Assembly (NCBI GenBank): GCA_011754535.1
Contig: JAAQVN010000001.1
Span: forward strand, 4,216,001-4,280,000
Source: Enterobacter asburiae
Lineage (GTDB): Bacteria > Pseudomonadota > Gammaproteobacteria > Enterobacterales > Enterobacteriaceae
Direction: 5' to 3'
Length of the DNA: 64,000 bases
Of this stretch, positions 18,329 to 28,348 are shown one piece after another. Below the pieces are notes generated by a model. The model had not been told where the DNA came from. It saw only the letters and a list, made by a program, of their open reading frames with translations, and made no database searches. The position numbers were made by a program, and so were the translations under genes. Each line of letters starts with the position of its first letter. Position 1 is the first letter of the stretch.

Positions 18329-18919
18329 GTGCTCGAAAGAATTAAAGTGTGCTTCACAGAAAGCATCCAGACTCAGATTGCCGCGGCGGAAGCCCTTCCG
18401 GACGCGATCTCTCGCGCTGCAATGACGCTGGTGCAATCCCTGCTTAACGGCAACAAAATCCTCTGTTGTGGCAACGGAACCTCAGCCGCCAACGCACAGC
18501 ATTTTGCTGCCAGCATGATCAATCGCTTTGAAACAGAACGCCCGAGTTTACCTGCCATTGCACTTAATACCGATAATGTGGTCTTAACAGCGATTGCTAA
18601 CGATCGTCTGCATGACGAAATTTACGCGAAGCAGGTGCGCGCCCTGGGGCACGCCGGCGATGTGCTGCTGGCCATCTCCACGCGCGGCAACAGCCGGGAC
18701 ATCGTCAAAGCCGTTGAAGCCGCCGTTACCCGCGACATGACCATCGTCGCCTTAACCGGCTACGACGGCGGTGAGCTGGCGGGTCTGCTCGGGCCGCAGG
18801 ATGTGGAAATCCGCATTCCGTCTCACCGGAGCGCACGTATTCAGGAGATGCATATGCTCACGGTGAACTGCTTATGCGATTTGATCGATAACACGCTTTT
18901 CCCTCACCAGGATGATTAA
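18329..18919 (+). CDS. diaA: DnaA initiator-associating protein
   Basis: DiaA (196 aa) is a single-SIS-domain protein that forms a tetramer and binds several DnaA molecules, promoting ordered assembly at oriC and timely initiation. The sequence is nearly identical to E. coli DiaA ([30 protein letters not shown]). It starts with GTG at 18329 after AAGGGAT. It belongs to the SIS group related to GmhA but lies in the conserved lpoA-yraN-diaA-dolP operon, which fixes the assignment. Confidence 0.96.
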   Translation: MLERIKVCFTESIQTQIAAAEALPDAISRAAMTLVQSLLNGNKILCCGNGTSAANAQHFAASMINRFETERPSLPAIALNTDNVVLTAIANDRLHDEIYAKQVRALGHAGDVLLAISTRGNSRDIVKAVEAAVTRDMTIVALTGYDGGELAGLLGPQDVEIRIPSHRSARIQEMHMLTVNCLCDLIDNTLFPHQDD

Positions 18920-18928
18920 GGAGTTTTT

Positions 18929-19504
18929 ATGAAGGCTTTATCGACCCTCGCAGTCCTTATGTCTGCATTACTGCTTCAGGGATGTATTGCTGCGGCCGTT
19001 GTGGGTACCGCTGCAGTGGGCACCAAAGCGGCGACCGATCCGCGCTCTGTGGGCACACAGGTGGATGACGGTACGCTGGAGCTGCGGGTCAACAGCGCGC
19101 TGTCGAAAGACGAACAAATCAAGAAAGAAGCGCGTATCAACGTGACGGCTTATCAGGGCAAAGTCCTGCTGACCGGCCAGGCACCGAATACCGAGCTCTC
19201 CAGCCGCGCTAAGCAGATCGCAATGGGCGTTGAGGGCACCACAGAAGTCTTCAATGAAATCCGTCAGGGTCAGCCAATCAGCCTGGGGACCGCGTCGTCT
19301 GACACATGGATCACCACCAAAGTCCGCTCCCAGTTGCTGGGCTCAGACCAGGTGAAATCCTCAAACGTGAAGGTAACGACCGAAAACGGTGAAGTGTTCC
19401 TGCTGGGTCTGGTGACCGACCGTGAAGGGAAAGCGGCGGCGGATATCGCCAGCCGGGTGAGCGGCGTGAAGCACGTCACCACCGCGTTTACCTACATTAA
19501 GTAA
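18929..19504 (+). CDS. dolP: Outer-membrane lipoprotein DolP (division and outer-membrane integrity)
   Basis: DolP (formerly YraP; 191 aa) has the lipobox LLLQGC with lipidated Cys19 and two BON domains (about residues 45-115 and 120-190). BON2 binds anionic phospholipids at the septum in E. coli, and loss weakens the outer-membrane barrier. The gene lies 9 bp after diaA with AAGGAG before its ATG. In E. coli it is sigma-E controlled, but I did not find a convincing sigma-E promoter here. It ends at a strong terminator. Confidence 0.95.
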   Translation: MKALSTLAVLMSALLLQGCIAAAVVGTAAVGTKAATDPRSVGTQVDDGTLELRVNSALSKDEQIKKEARINVTAYQGKVLLTGQAPNTELSSRAKQIAMGVEGTTEVFNEIRQGQPISLGTASSDTWITTKVRSQLLGSDQVKSSNVKVTTENGEVFLLGLVTDREGKAAADIASRVSGVKHVTTAFTYIK

Positions 19505-19521
19505 TCCACACCTGACTGAAG

Positions 19522-19555
19522 GCCCGGTGAGCGCGAGCGCCACCGGGCTTTTTTA
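19522..19555 (+). terminator. Intrinsic terminator after dolP
   Basis: GCCCGGTG pairs with CACCGGGC around AGCGCGAGCGC, followed by six Ts. It overlaps the end of the convergent yraQ by a few bases. Confidence 0.9.
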
Positions 19556-20590
19556 CATCAACGCAATACCCCCGACAATCACCCCGCTCAGCGCCACCAG
19601 CCCCGCCGTCAACCACAGCGCTTTCGCCGGGAAAGATTTACGCAGCATGATGAGCGACGGCAGGCTGATTGCCGGCAATGTGATAAGCAGCGCCAGCGCC
19701 GGTGCGGTGCCCATTCCGGCCAGCATCATGGTCTGGACAATCGGGATCTCCGCCGCTGTGGGGATCACAAACAGGCAGCCTGCAACGGCCATCGCAATCA
19801 CCCACATCAGCGTGTTGTCGATCGCGCCATCCGCATGCGGGAAGAGCCAGACGCGCGCCGCACCCAGAACCAGGACCGCCAGGATATAGACCGGAATGGT
19901 GCTCCAGAAAAGCTGCCACAGCGCCTTACCCCAGCGAGTGAAGAAACCGCCCTGCGGTTCGCTGACGCCCAGCCCAACGGCTGCGGGTTCGACGACAGTA
20001 TCCTTCACCAGCTTTTGCACCAGCGTCGCCACCACCAGCACCGTCAGCAGCCCGGCAACCAGACGGATAACGGCAAAATGCCAGCCGAGCACAAAGCCCA
20101 TAAACACCAGCGTCGCCGGATTGAGAAGCGGGTTCCCCATCCAGAACGCCAGCGCACCGCCCATGGATACACGCTGGCGGCGCATACCCGCCGCAACTGG
20201 TGCGGCACAGCAGGAGCACATCATGCCCGGCAGGGAGAAAATCGTGCCCAGCAGCGTGCCCTGAAAGCGCGGTTGACCGAGAGTTTTCACCAGCCAGTTA
20301 CGCGGGATAAGCACCTGAATCAGCGATCCCAGGATCACCCCTAAGACGGCAGCTTTCCACACCGCGAGGAAGTAGACCATGGCATAATCCCACGCCGCCT
20401 TCAGCGGGCTGGCTTCAGCCTGAACGAGAATAGATTTACCGATGCTGTGCGTTTCGGCGGCGGTGAAGGCTTTGCCGTAGTACGGCTGCCATTTCACATA
20501 CCAGAGGCCAATGATGACCACGAGAAAGAAGAGTGCGGGCTTCCACCATTGGACAGGTGTTGCCGCCTGAGATGAAGACTGACCAGTCAT
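19553..20590 (-). CDS. yraQ: Putative permease YraQ (DUF318/SO_0444 family)
   Basis: This 345-residue polytopic inner-membrane protein has about eight to ten hydrophobic segments. The SLPGMMCSCCAAPVAAGMRRQ segment with its cysteine pair is the family hallmark and recurs in ArsP-like organometal or metalloid permeases. A second half-repeat lies at VIPTAAEIPIVQTMMLAGMG. The substrate is unknown. It is convergent with dolP, and yraR lies 40 bp upstream on the same strand. Confidence 0.9.
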   Translation of the reverse strand: MTGQSSSQAATPVQWWKPALFFLVVIIGLWYVKWQPYYGKAFTAAETHSIGKSILVQAEASPLKAAWDYAMVYFLAVWKAAVLGVILGSLIQVLIPRNWLVKTLGQPRFQGTLLGTIFSLPGMMCSCCAAPVAAGMRRQRVSMGGALAFWMGNPLLNPATLVFMGFVLGWHFAVIRLVAGLLTVLVVATLVQKLVKDTVVEPAAVGLGVSEPQGGFFTRWGKALWQLFWSTIPVYILAVLVLGAARVWLFPHADGAIDNTLMWVIAMAVAGCLFVIPTAAEIPIVQTMMLAGMGTAPALALLITLPAISLPSLIMLRKSFPAKALWLTAGLVALSGVIVGGIALM

Positions 20591-20630
20591 ACCATTCCCC
20601 GGAGAGTGTTATTTAATAAGCCGGAGAAGT

Positions 20631-21278
<648 letters not shown>

Positions 21279-21403
21279 ATCCCCTTTACAGAATTGTCCG
21301 TTTGCGAACTCAGCGTGGTCGACCACACTTAGAAGTCTGTTACAGGTAAGTATTTACCACAAGCGGAGAAAAATCAGTCTGAAGCCAAAACAACGGAGGA
21401 AGC

Positions 21404-21922
21404 ATGGGCAAGAAAATCGCAGTCTTGATTACCGACGAGTTTGAAGATTCAGAATTCACCTCTCCTGCAGAGGCGTTCCGCAAGGCGGGACACGAGGTTA
21501 TTACCATTGAGAAAGAGGCGGGCAAAACGGTGAAAGGCCATAAGGGTGAAGCGACCGTGACCATCGATGAAACCATCGATAACGTTAGCCCCTCAGATTT
21601 CGATGCCCTGCTGCTGCCAGGCGGCCATTCACCGGATTCCCTGCGCGGGGACGAGCGCTTCGTGACTTTTACCCGGGACTTTGTCTCTACCGGCAAACCG
21701 GTCTTTGCCATCTGTCACGGCCCGCAGCTGCTCATCAGCGCGGAGGTTGTTCGCGGGCGTAAGCTTACCGCCGTGAAACCGATCGTTATCGATCTGAAAA
21801 ATGCAGGGGCCGAGTTTTACGATCAGGAGGTGGTCAATGACAACGACCAGCTGATCACCAGCCGGACACCGGACGATCTTCCGGCGTTTAACCGCGAAGC
21901 GCTACGCCTGCTCGGCGCGTAA
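21404..21922 (+). CDS. yhbO: DJ-1/PfpI-family stress protein
   Basis: This 172-residue protein of the PfpI branch of the DJ-1 superfamily is implicated in survival of oxidative, pH and other stresses. It was proposed as a protein/nucleotide deglycase, an activity that is debated. The nucleophilic cysteine sits in FAICHGPQ (about residue 104) next to its histidine, and the glutamate partner lies near EFEDSE. GGAGGA precedes the ATG. Its 3' end overlaps the convergent yhbP by 21 bp. Confidence 0.94.
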   Translation: MGKKIAVLITDEFEDSEFTSPAEAFRKAGHEVITIEKEAGKTVKGHKGEATVTIDETIDNVSPSDFDALLLPGGHSPDSLRGDERFVTFTRDFVSTGKPVFAICHGPQLLISAEVVRGRKLTAVKPIVIDLKNAGAEFYDQEVVNDNDQLITSRTPDDLPAFNREALRLLGA

Positions 21923-22336
21923 CCAGTGCAGCTTCTTGCCAAAGCCCAGGGTGTTGTCGGTAAATTTCAGCTCATCGAGGCGGATTTCCCACACCGGGGC
22001 TTTTAGCGCAGCGGCAACCGGGAAGCGGCGCGTGTAGTGCTTACGACGCGCGTCGCTCTCTTCTCCGTCCAGGCGACGGATTTCCCCTTTAAACTGTACC
22101 CCACGGATCAGCGCGACCGTTTTCGGCTGGCCATTTACCGTGCCCGCGACTTTTGCCTGCTGACCGGTCATCTGCGCATGACGCGTTTTGTCTTCGCTCA
22201 TGACGTAAAATGCGACGCGCTCCGGATCGTAGTAGTAAAAGGCGTTGGCGCACCACATCTCACCCTCGTTGTAGACGCACCAGGTGACAACATGCTGCTT
22301 CGCCAGCCAGCGGTTAATGGCGGCCAGTGTTTCCAT
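21902..22336 (-). CDS. yhbP: UPF0306 family protein YhbP
   Basis: This 144-residue protein has a split-barrel (pyridoxamine-phosphate-oxidase-like) fold suggested by [29 protein letters not shown] and [20 protein letters not shown]. Such proteins often bind flavin or haem, but no activity is established. It is close to E. coli YhbP (147 aa) along its length. Its last codons overlap the end of yhbO. Confidence 0.92.
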   Translation of the reverse strand: METLAAINRWLAKQHVVTWCVYNEGEMWCANAFYYYDPERVAFYVMSEDKTRHAQMTGQQAKVAGTVNGQPKTVALIRGVQFKGEIRRLDGEESDARRKHYTRRFPVAAALKAPVWEIRLDELKFTDNTLGFGKKLHWLRAEQA

Positions 22337-22392
22337 TTTCGTTCTCTCTCATGCTATGGTGCGTTCACCTTAACATACTGAATCTGTTTACT

Positions 22393-22680
22393 GTGTGCTG
22401 GTTTCTCTATCTTGTCCGAACCGCTGATAACGCACTCTACACCGGGATCACCACCGATGTGGCGCGGCGTTTTTTACAACATCAAACGGGAAAAGGGGCA
22501 AAAGCGCTGCGGGGGAAAGGCGAACTGCAGCTGGCTTTTTCCGCCGCCGTGGGGGACAGATCGCTGGCGCTCAGGCTGGAGTATCGCATTAAGCAGCTGA
22601 CGAAGCGCCAGAAAGAGCGCCTCGTAACCGGAGACGGCTCCTTTGAGGCGCTACGCGAGAGCCTGATTAAAAGCGATTGA
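22393..22680 (+). CDS. yhbQ: GIY-YIG nuclease superfamily protein YhbQ
   Basis: A small protein (95 aa from the start chosen) with a GIY-YIG domain: [23 protein letters not shown], the catalytic arginine region, and later [15 protein letters not shown]. The E. coli protein has 100 residues and starts MTPWFLYL. Here no ATG is in the equivalent place. GTG at 22393 gives VCWFLYL but lacks a good ribosome-binding site. Upstream ATGs at 22351 and 22327 would add hydrophobic residues not seen in the family. The start is therefore uncertain. The 3' end overlaps the convergent yhbS by 14 bp. Confidence 0.82.
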   Translation: MCWFLYLVRTADNALYTGITTDVARRFLQHQTGKGAKALRGKGELQLAFSAAVGDRSLALRLEYRIKQLTKRQKERLVTGDGSFEALRESLIKSD

Positions 22681-23170
22681 AATGGTCGTGGTAGTCCACC
22701 AGACCATTTACGCCATTCAGGGCATCATCCGCCAGGCGATGTACCTGGAAGGCGGATTCGGTACCCGGCCAGCGGCAGCGCAGATCGTAATGCGCGGCCT
22801 GCTCGAAGCCTAAACGGCCATAGAATGCCGGATCGCCCAGCGTGACCACGGCGGCATAGCCAAACTCATTAAGCGAGTCCAGCCCTTCATAGACCAGCTG
22901 GCGCGCCAGGCCCTGCCCGCGGTAGTTTTCATCTACCGCCAGCGGTGCCATGCCCACCCACTGAAGATCTTCACCCTGAACGATCACCGGGCTGAAGGCC
23001 ACATAGCCGACAACCTGACCTTCGTCATCGGTGGCAACCAGCCCCAGCGTGATCAGGCCGTCTTCACGGAGATCGTGGACCAGTTGGGCTTCCGCATCGC
23101 TCTCAAAAGCGCGGCGTAATAACGCATCGATACCCGGTGCATCAATCCCAATTTCGACTCGAATCAGCAT
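22667..23170 (-). CDS. yhbS: GNAT-family N-acetyltransferase YhbS
   Basis: This 167-residue acetyltransferase domain has the acetyl-CoA pyrophosphate loop in [15 protein letters not shown] (R/Q-x-x-G-x-G/A pattern) followed by [17 protein letters not shown]. Its E. coli counterpart is uncharacterised in vitro, so the acyl acceptor is not known. It starts inside the 3' end of ubiT (7-bp overlap), which makes them a two-gene operon. Confidence 0.92.
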   Translation of the reverse strand: MLIRVEIGIDAPGIDALLRRAFESDAEAQLVHDLREDGLITLGLVATDDEGQVVGYVAFSPVIVQGEDLQWVGMAPLAVDENYRGQGLARQLVYEGLDSLNEFGYAAVVTLGDPAFYGRLGFEQAAHYDLRCRWPGTESAFQVHRLADDALNGVNGLVDYHDHFNRF

Positions 23171-23688
23171 GGCTCACCTACTGAAGTGTGTTTACTGTCC
23201 GGCGGGGATTTCAGCCCCGCCTCAACGAAATCTGCCATTTGCATCAACATCACGCGCAGCGCTTTCGGCATCTGCTCCAGCTCAATGGCATCCATTAAAT
23301 TCTTAACGTACAGGCCAAGCTCCGTGTCGCCCTCAATCACCAGACGGCGCTGGAAGAAGAGCGTATCCGGATCCTGCTTGCGCGCGGCAATCATCAGCAG
23401 GTCGCTGGCGTTGGCGCTAAAGCTCACATCCGCCTCGGCGGACTCACGAACGATCAGCTGGTCGTTCTCAACCGAAGTAAACCAGCGCAGCCCGATGTCA
23501 CGAACCTCAATGCTTAACCAGCGGCCTTCCAGAAACTCCAGTTCACCGTCCTGCAGCGCCTGACGGAACTGCCAGCTCAGGACCTGCTCCAGTACCTGCC
23601 GTTTAAGCGCGAACGGCGCCAGCCTGACCGGCACGCTCAGCATTGATGGACCGAATTGTACGAGACGTGAACGCAGTTTATCCAGCAC
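23164..23688 (-). CDS. ubiT: Anaerobic ubiquinone biosynthesis accessory factor UbiT
   Basis: UbiT (YhbT; 174 aa) is an SCP2-domain lipid-binding protein. With UbiU and UbiV it supports oxygen-independent ubiquinone synthesis, presumably by holding prenyl intermediates as UbiJ does aerobically. The SCP2 region spans about residues 40-140 (FLEGRWLSIEVRDIGLRW, DVSFSANASDLLMIAARKQDPDTLFFQRRL). It is transcribed divergently from ubiU across 211 bp. Fnr control is known in E. coli. I saw single ATCAA half-sites in this gap but no full Fnr palindrome. Confidence 0.94.
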   Translation of the reverse strand: MLDKLRSRLVQFGPSMLSVPVRLAPFALKRQVLEQVLSWQFRQALQDGELEFLEGRWLSIEVRDIGLRWFTSVENDQLIVRESAEADVSFSANASDLLMIAARKQDPDTLFFQRRLVIEGDTELGLYVKNLMDAIELEQMPKALRVMLMQMADFVEAGLKSPPDSKHTSVGEPC

Positions 23689-23899
23689 GAGCTTTACTCC
23701 CTGATAGCTATAGTCCCGCTATTTTGCCATATCCGAAGCGCAACATAGCGGCGTAAATCAACAAACCGTCGTCCGACGTACCTCATTATTGGTGCCATCA
23801 ATACGCCATTAGCTGCCTTAAATCAAAAATTGTCGCGTATGGGTTAATTAAAATCCCAGCTCGTTAACAATTTTGCTATCGACTACATCAGGATAATTT

Positions 23900-24895
23900 A
23901 TGGAGCTGCTCTGCCCTGCCGGAAACCTTCCGGCGCTTAAGGCGGCCATCGAAAATGGGGCCGATGCGGTCTATATCGGGCTGAAAGATGACACCAACGC
24001 CCGCCATTTTGCTGGCCTCAACTTTACGGAGAAAAAGCTTCAGGAAGCCGTTAACTTCGTTCATCAGCACCGCCGCAAGCTGCATATTGCCATCAATACG
24101 TTTGCCCATCCTGACGGTTACGCCCGCTGGCAGCGCGCGGTGGATATGGCAGCACAGCTGGGTGCCGATGCGTTAATCCTGGCCGACCTCGCCATGCTTG
24201 AGTATGCGGCAGAACGCTATCCGCATATTGAGCGCCACGTCTCTGTTCAGGCATCTGCCACAAACGAAGAGGCGGTGCGTTTTTACCATCAAAACTTTGA
24301 CGTAGCCCGCGTGGTGCTGCCGCGCGTGCTCTCTATTCATCAGGTTAAGCAACTCGCTCGCGTCACGCCAGTGCCGCTGGAAGTATTTGCCTTTGGTAGC
24401 CTGTGCATCATGGCAGAAGGCCGTTGCTATCTTTCTTCTTACTTAACCGGTGAATCGCCGAATACCGTCGGGGCCTGCTCCCCTGCCCGCTTCGTTCGCT
24501 GGCAGCAGACCCCTCAGGGACTGGAGTCTCGTCTGAATGAAGTGCTGATCGACCGCTATCAGGACGGTGAAAACGCGGGCTACCCGACGCTTTGCAAAGG
24601 CCGCTACCTGGTCGACGGCGAGCGCTACCACGCGCTGGAAGAGCCCACCAGCCTTAACACGCTGGAGCTGCTGCCGGAGCTGCTGGCCGCCAATATTGCC
24701 TCGGTGAAAATTGAAGGTCGCCAGCGCAGCCCGGCCTATGTGAGCCAGGTGGCGAAAGTGTGGCGTCAGGCCATTGACCGCTGCATGGCGGACCCGCAGA
24801 ACTATGCCCCGCAAGCGGCGTGGATGGAGACGCTCGGATCGATGTCCGAAGGCACGCAAACCACGCTTGGCGCGTATCACCGTAAATGGCAGTGA
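23900..24895 (+). CDS. ubiU: Oxygen-independent ubiquinone hydroxylation protein UbiU
   Basis: UbiU (YhbU; 331 aa) is a U32-peptidase-family protein that forms a heterodimer with UbiV and hydroxylates ubiquinone precursors without oxygen, using prephenate. Four cysteines that would hold the 4Fe-4S cluster are visible: CIMAEGRC, GACSPARF and LCKGRY. The U32 motif region EVFAFGSLCIMAEGRCYLS is intact. TCAGGA lies ahead of ATG 23900, and the stop is 7 bp before ubiV. Confidence 0.95.
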   Translation: MELLCPAGNLPALKAAIENGADAVYIGLKDDTNARHFAGLNFTEKKLQEAVNFVHQHRRKLHIAINTFAHPDGYARWQRAVDMAAQLGADALILADLAMLEYAAERYPHIERHVSVQASATNEEAVRFYHQNFDVARVVLPRVLSIHQVKQLARVTPVPLEVFAFGSLCIMAEGRCYLSSYLTGESPNTVGACSPARFVRWQQTPQGLESRLNEVLIDRYQDGENAGYPTLCKGRYLVDGERYHALEEPTSLNTLELLPELLAANIASVKIEGRQRSPAYVSQVAKVWRQAIDRCMADPQNYAPQAAWMETLGSMSEGTQTTLGAYHRKWQ

Positions 24896-24902
24896 GATAA
24901 CC

Positions 24903-25781
24903 ATGAAATATTCATTAGGGCCGGTGCTCTACTACTGGCCAAAAGAGACGCTGGAAGATTTTTACCAACAGGCTGCCACCAGCAGCGCCGATGTGATTTA
25001 CCTCGGTGAGGCGGTGTGCAGCAAACGCCGCGCCACCAAAGTGGGCGACTGGCTGGATATGGCGAAAAGCCTGGCCGGGAGCGGCAAACAGGTGGTGCTT
25101 TCAACGCTCGCGCTGGTGCAGGCCTCGTCCGAACTGGGAGAGCTGAAGCGCTACGTCGAAAACGGCGAGTTTCTGTTGGAAGCGAGCGATCTGGGCGTGG
25201 TGAACATGTGCGCCGAACGCAGGCTGCCGTTTGTCGCGGGCCATGCGCTGAACTGCTATAACGCCGTCACCCTGCGCCTGCTGCTCAAACAGGGAATGAC
25301 ACGCTGGTGTATGCCGGTGGAGCTCTCCCGCGACTGGCTGGCAAACCTGCTGAACCAGTGCGACGAGCTGGGCATTCGCCATCAGTTTGAAGTGGAAGTG
25401 CTGAGCTACGGCCATCTGCCGCTAGCCTACTCCGCTCGCTGCTTTACCGCGCGCTCGGAAGACCGCCCGAAAGACGAATGTGAAACCTGCTGTATCAAAT
25501 ACCCGAACGGGCGCAGCATGCTGTCGCAGGAAAATCAGCAGGTATTTGTTCTGAACGGCATTCAGACCATGAGCGGCTATGTCTATAACCTCGGCAACGA
25601 ACTGGCGTCGATGGACGGGCTGGTGGACATGGTGCGCCTGTCGCCGCTGGATACCAGCGTGTTCGCGATGCTGGACGCCTTCCGCGCCAACGAAAACGGC
25701 GCGTCGCCGCTGCCGCTGACGGCAAACAGCGACTGCAACGGTTACTGGAAACGTCTGGCCGGGCTGGAACTTCAGGCCTAA
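24903..25781 (+). CDS. ubiV: Oxygen-independent ubiquinone hydroxylation protein UbiV
   Basis: UbiV (YhbV; 292 aa) is the second U32-family Fe-S subunit. The cluster cysteines correspond to Cys39 (GEAVCSKRR) and the group in SARCFTARSEDRPKDECETCC. I chose ATG 24903 (MKYSLGPVLYYWP), which matches the E. coli length exactly; upstream in-frame codons fall inside ubiU. Translation is probably coupled to ubiU. Confidence 0.95.
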   Translation: MKYSLGPVLYYWPKETLEDFYQQAATSSADVIYLGEAVCSKRRATKVGDWLDMAKSLAGSGKQVVLSTLALVQASSELGELKRYVENGEFLLEASDLGVVNMCAERRLPFVAGHALNCYNAVTLRLLLKQGMTRWCMPVELSRDWLANLLNQCDELGIRHQFEVEVLSYGHLPLAYSARCFTARSEDRPKDECETCCIKYPNGRSMLSQENQQVFVLNGIQTMSGYVYNLGNELASMDGLVDMVRLSPLDTSVFAMLDAFRANENGASPLPLTANSDCNGYWKRLAGLELQA

Positions 25782-25786
25782 AAAAG

Positions 25787-25855
25787 GCTCACTTTGTTAA
25801 CAACGGTTATCATTTTTTAATGCAGTATTAAAGATTGACCGTCGACAAAGTGAGC
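25787..25855. promoter_or_regulatory. 11-bp inverted repeat spanning the ubiV-yhbW gap
   Basis: GCTCACTTTGT (25787-25797) and its exact complement ACAAAGTGAGC (25845-25855) flank an AT-rich centre just 5' of the yhbW ATG. In an RNA read through from ubiV, the stem would bury GTGAGC, the only plausible yhbW ribosome-binding site. As DNA it could be a pair of operator half-sites. Confidence 0.55.
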
Positions 25856-25859
25856 TGTT

Positions 25860-26867
25860 ATGACTGACAAAACCATTCCGTTTTCGGTGCTGGATCTGGC
25901 GCCGATCCCACAAGGCTCCTCCGCGCGAGAAGCCTTTTCGCACTCTCTCGATCTGGCTCAGCTCGCCGAAAAGCGTGGCTATCACCGCTACTGGCTGGCC
26001 GAGCACCACAATATGGTGGGCATCGCCAGCGCCGCTACCTCTGTACTGATTGGCTATCTGGCAGCAAATACCACCACCCTGCACCTGGGCTCCGGTGGCG
26101 TAATGCTGCCGAACCACGCCCCGCTGGTGATTGCCGAGCAGTTTGGCACCCTGAATACCCTCTATCCGGGGCGTATTGATTTGGGTCTTGGCCGTGCGCC
26201 GGGCAGCGATCAGCCGACCATGCGCGCCCTGCGCCGCCATATGAGCGGCGATATCGACAACTTCCCGCGCGACGTGGCCGAGCTGGTGGACTGGTTCGAC
26301 GCACGCGATCCGAACCCACACGTGCGCCCGGTACCGGGCTACGGCGAGAAGATCCCGGTGTGGCTGTTAGGCTCAAGCCTCTACAGTGCACAGCTCGCCG
26401 CACAGCTGGGGCTGCCGTTTGCGTTCGCCTCCCACTTCGCGCCGGATATGCTGCATCAGGCGCTGCATCTCTACCGCACGAACTTCAAACCGTCCGAGCG
26501 TCTGGAGAAGCCGTACGCGATGGTGTGCATCAACATCATTGCCGCCGACAGCAACCGCGACGCGGAATTCCTGTTTACCTCAATGCAACAGGCGTTTGTG
26601 AAGCTGCGTCGCGGTGAGACGGGCCAGCTTCCGCCGCCGGTGGAGAATATGCATCAGCTGTGGTCCGCCTCCGAGCAGTACGGCGTGCAGCAGGCGCTGA
26701 GCATGTCGCTGGTGGGCGATAAGGCAAAAGTGCGTCACGGGCTGGAAGCGGTGCTGCGTGAAACGCAGGCGGATGAAATTATGGTTAACGGCCAGATTTT
26801 CGATCACCAGGCGCGCTTGCACTCGTTTGATTTGGCGATGCAGGTGAAAGAGGAGTTGGTGGGGTAG
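25860..26867 (+). CDS. yhbW: Luciferase-like monooxygenase family protein YhbW
   Basis: This 335-residue TIM-barrel protein of the bacterial-luciferase-like group, which uses reduced flavin, shows [46 protein letters not shown] and VWLLGSS. In E. coli it lies next to ubiV and mtr as here. The substrate is unknown, and no partner flavin reductase is encoded nearby. Its ribosome-binding site is weak and lies within the inverted repeat at 25845-25855. Confidence 0.93.
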   Translation: MTDKTIPFSVLDLAPIPQGSSAREAFSHSLDLAQLAEKRGYHRYWLAEHHNMVGIASAATSVLIGYLAANTTTLHLGSGGVMLPNHAPLVIAEQFGTLNTLYPGRIDLGLGRAPGSDQPTMRALRRHMSGDIDNFPRDVAELVDWFDARDPNPHVRPVPGYGEKIPVWLLGSSLYSAQLAAQLGLPFAFASHFAPDMLHQALHLYRTNFKPSERLEKPYAMVCINIIAADSNRDAEFLFTSMQQAFVKLRRGETGQLPPPVENMHQLWSASEQYGVQQALSMSLVGDKAKVRHGLEAVLRETQADEIMVNGQIFDHQARLHSFDLAMQVKEELVG

Positions 26868-26873
26868 TTTTTT

Positions 26874-26901
26874 GCCGGATGGCGGCTTCGCCTTATCCGG
26901 C
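26874..26901. repeat. REP-like palindrome
   Basis: GCCGGAT-GGCGGCTTCGCCTT-ATCCGGC begins 6 bp after the yhbW stop, with the classical REP appearance including a second small palindrome in the loop. Confidence 0.75.
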
Positions 26902-26913
26902 CTACGGTTTTCT

Positions 26914-26946
26914 CCCTCTCCCTTCGGGAGAGGGTCGGGGTGAGGG
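26914..26946. repeat. Palindromic intergenic repeat, second copy
   Basis: CCCTCTCCC/GGGAGAGGG with a TTC loop, followed by TCGGGGTGAGGGG, is the same module as at 1572-1605 in opposite orientation. It sits between the convergent yhbW and mtr. Confidence 0.65.
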
Positions 26947-26962
26947 GATCAGGCCGCACGAT

Positions 26963-28207
26963 TTACTGATACACCGGCAACAGATTAAAGCTCGACAGCA
27001 CGTGGACCACCGCGTTACCTACCCCAAACACCAGGATCAGGGCAATCATCGGCTTTCCACCCCAGACGCGGAATTTTGGACTGCCGAAGCGTTGACGTGA
27101 TTTACGCGCCAGCAGCGCCGGCACAATCGCAGCCCAGATGGTTGCCGCCAGTCCTGCATAGCCGATGGCGTACAGGAAGCCGTTCGGCCACAGCAAACCG
27201 CCCACAATCGGCGGCAGGAAGGTCAGCAGCGCGGTCTTGAAGCGCCCAAGCGCGGAATCATCAAAGCCGAACAGATCCGCCAGGTAGTCAAACAGGCCAA
27301 GCGTAACGCCCAGGAAAGAACTCGCCACCGCAAAGTTGGAGAAGACCACCAGCAGCAGATCCAGGCTGCGGCTGTTCAGCACGCCGCTCAGGGCCTGCAC
27401 CAGCACGTCGATGTTACCGCCCTTCTGCGCAATGCCTATAAATTCCGGACGCGGGATGTTACCCATCGTCCCCAGCAGCCAAATCACATACAGCCCCAGC
27501 GCCAGCAGCGTGCCGTAGACCAGGCATTTCACGATGGTGCGCGGATCCTTGCCGTAGTACTTCATCAGGCTCGGCACGTTACCGTGGTAGCCAAACGATG
27601 CCAGACAGAACGGCAGCGTCATCAGCAGGTACGGCGTGTAGGAGGTGTTCACTTCCGCGACGTTAAACAGCGTGGCGGGCGTGACGTGCCCCAGCAGGCT
27701 GCCGAAGGTCAGGAAGAAGGTGATGACCTTAGCGCCCAGCACGATGGCCGTCATGCGGCTCACCGCTTTGGTACTCATCCAGACGATAAACGCCACGCCC
27801 AGGGCAAAGCACAGTCCGGCCAGACGCGCCGGAACGTTCAGCGACATTTCAGCAAAGGTATGATGAAGAATCGAGCCGCTCGCCGAAATATACGCGTAGG
27901 TCAGAATGTAGAGCACAAACGCGATGGAAAGGCCGTTCACCAGGTTCCAGCCTTTGCCCAGCAGATCTTTGGTGATGGTGTCGAAGCTGGAGCCAATGCG
28001 GTAATTCAGGTTTGCTTCAAGGATCATCAGCCCGGAATGAAGCATGCAGAACCAGGTAAAGACCAGCGCCGCCAGCGACCAGAAGAACCACGCACCGGAC
28101 ATGACCACGGGCAGGGAGAACATCCCGGCACCGATAATGGTTCCGCCGATGATCACCACGCCGCCAAGCAGCGAAGGTGACGTTTGGGTGGTGGTTAGTG
28201 TCGCCAT
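26963..28207 (-). CDS. mtr: Tryptophan-specific transporter
   Basis: Mtr (414 aa) is an 11-12-segment inner-membrane permease of the aromatic amino-acid/HAAAP family that imports tryptophan with protons. Typical segments are [19 protein letters not shown], the AYISASGS region, [15 protein letters not shown], and the end [16 protein letters not shown] 28207 ([16 protein letters not shown]) matches E. coli exactly; longer in-frame starts run into the operator region. A TrpR operator lies 53 bp upstream. Confidence 0.96.
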   Translation of the reverse strand: MATLTTTQTSPSLLGGVVIIGGTIIGAGMFSLPVVMSGAWFFWSLAALVFTWFCMLHSGLMILEANLNYRIGSSFDTITKDLLGKGWNLVNGLSIAFVLYILTYAYISASGSILHHTFAEMSLNVPARLAGLCFALGVAFIVWMSTKAVSRMTAIVLGAKVITFFLTFGSLLGHVTPATLFNVAEVNTSYTPYLLMTLPFCLASFGYHGNVPSLMKYYGKDPRTIVKCLVYGTLLALGLYVIWLLGTMGNIPRPEFIGIAQKGGNIDVLVQALSGVLNSRSLDLLLVVFSNFAVASSFLGVTLGLFDYLADLFGFDDSALGRFKTALLTFLPPIVGGLLWPNGFLYAIGYAGLAATIWAAIVPALLARKSRQRFGSPKFRVWGGKPMIALILVFGVGNAVVHVLSSFNLLPVYQ

Positions 28208-28259
28208 ACAGCCTTGTCTCCAGTTAATCATGCGGTTCTGCATTTTAGTGTGACGCACT

Positions 28260-28277
28260 GTACCAGTACAAGAGTAC
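28260..28277 (-). promoter_or_regulatory. TrpR operator of mtr
   Basis: On the minus strand the sequence reads GTACTCTTGTACTGGTAC. It has the GTACT...A/GGTAC symmetry of trp operators and closely resembles the known E. coli mtr site. It lies just upstream of mtr, where TrpR with tryptophan would repress. TyrR boxes, known in E. coli mtr, were not confidently found. Confidence 0.7.
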
Positions 28278-28285
28278 AAAGGGAA

Positions 28286-28317
28286 TAAAAAAAGCCCCGA
28301 TAGCGTGTATCGGGGCT
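28286..28317 (-). terminator. Intrinsic terminator after deaD
   Basis: AGCCCCGATA pairs with TATCGGGGCT and is followed on the minus strand by seven Ts. It separates deaD from mtr. Confidence 0.9.
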
Positions 28318-28348
28318 GTATATTTTACTTTACGTCGGTGCGTTAGAC

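Noticed and set aside
23689..23899. Fnr site between ubiT and ubiU
   Set aside because: Fnr control is known in E. coli, but only isolated ATCAA half-sites are visible (23757, 23821 areas) and no TTGAT-N4-ATCAA palindrome with acceptable mismatches.
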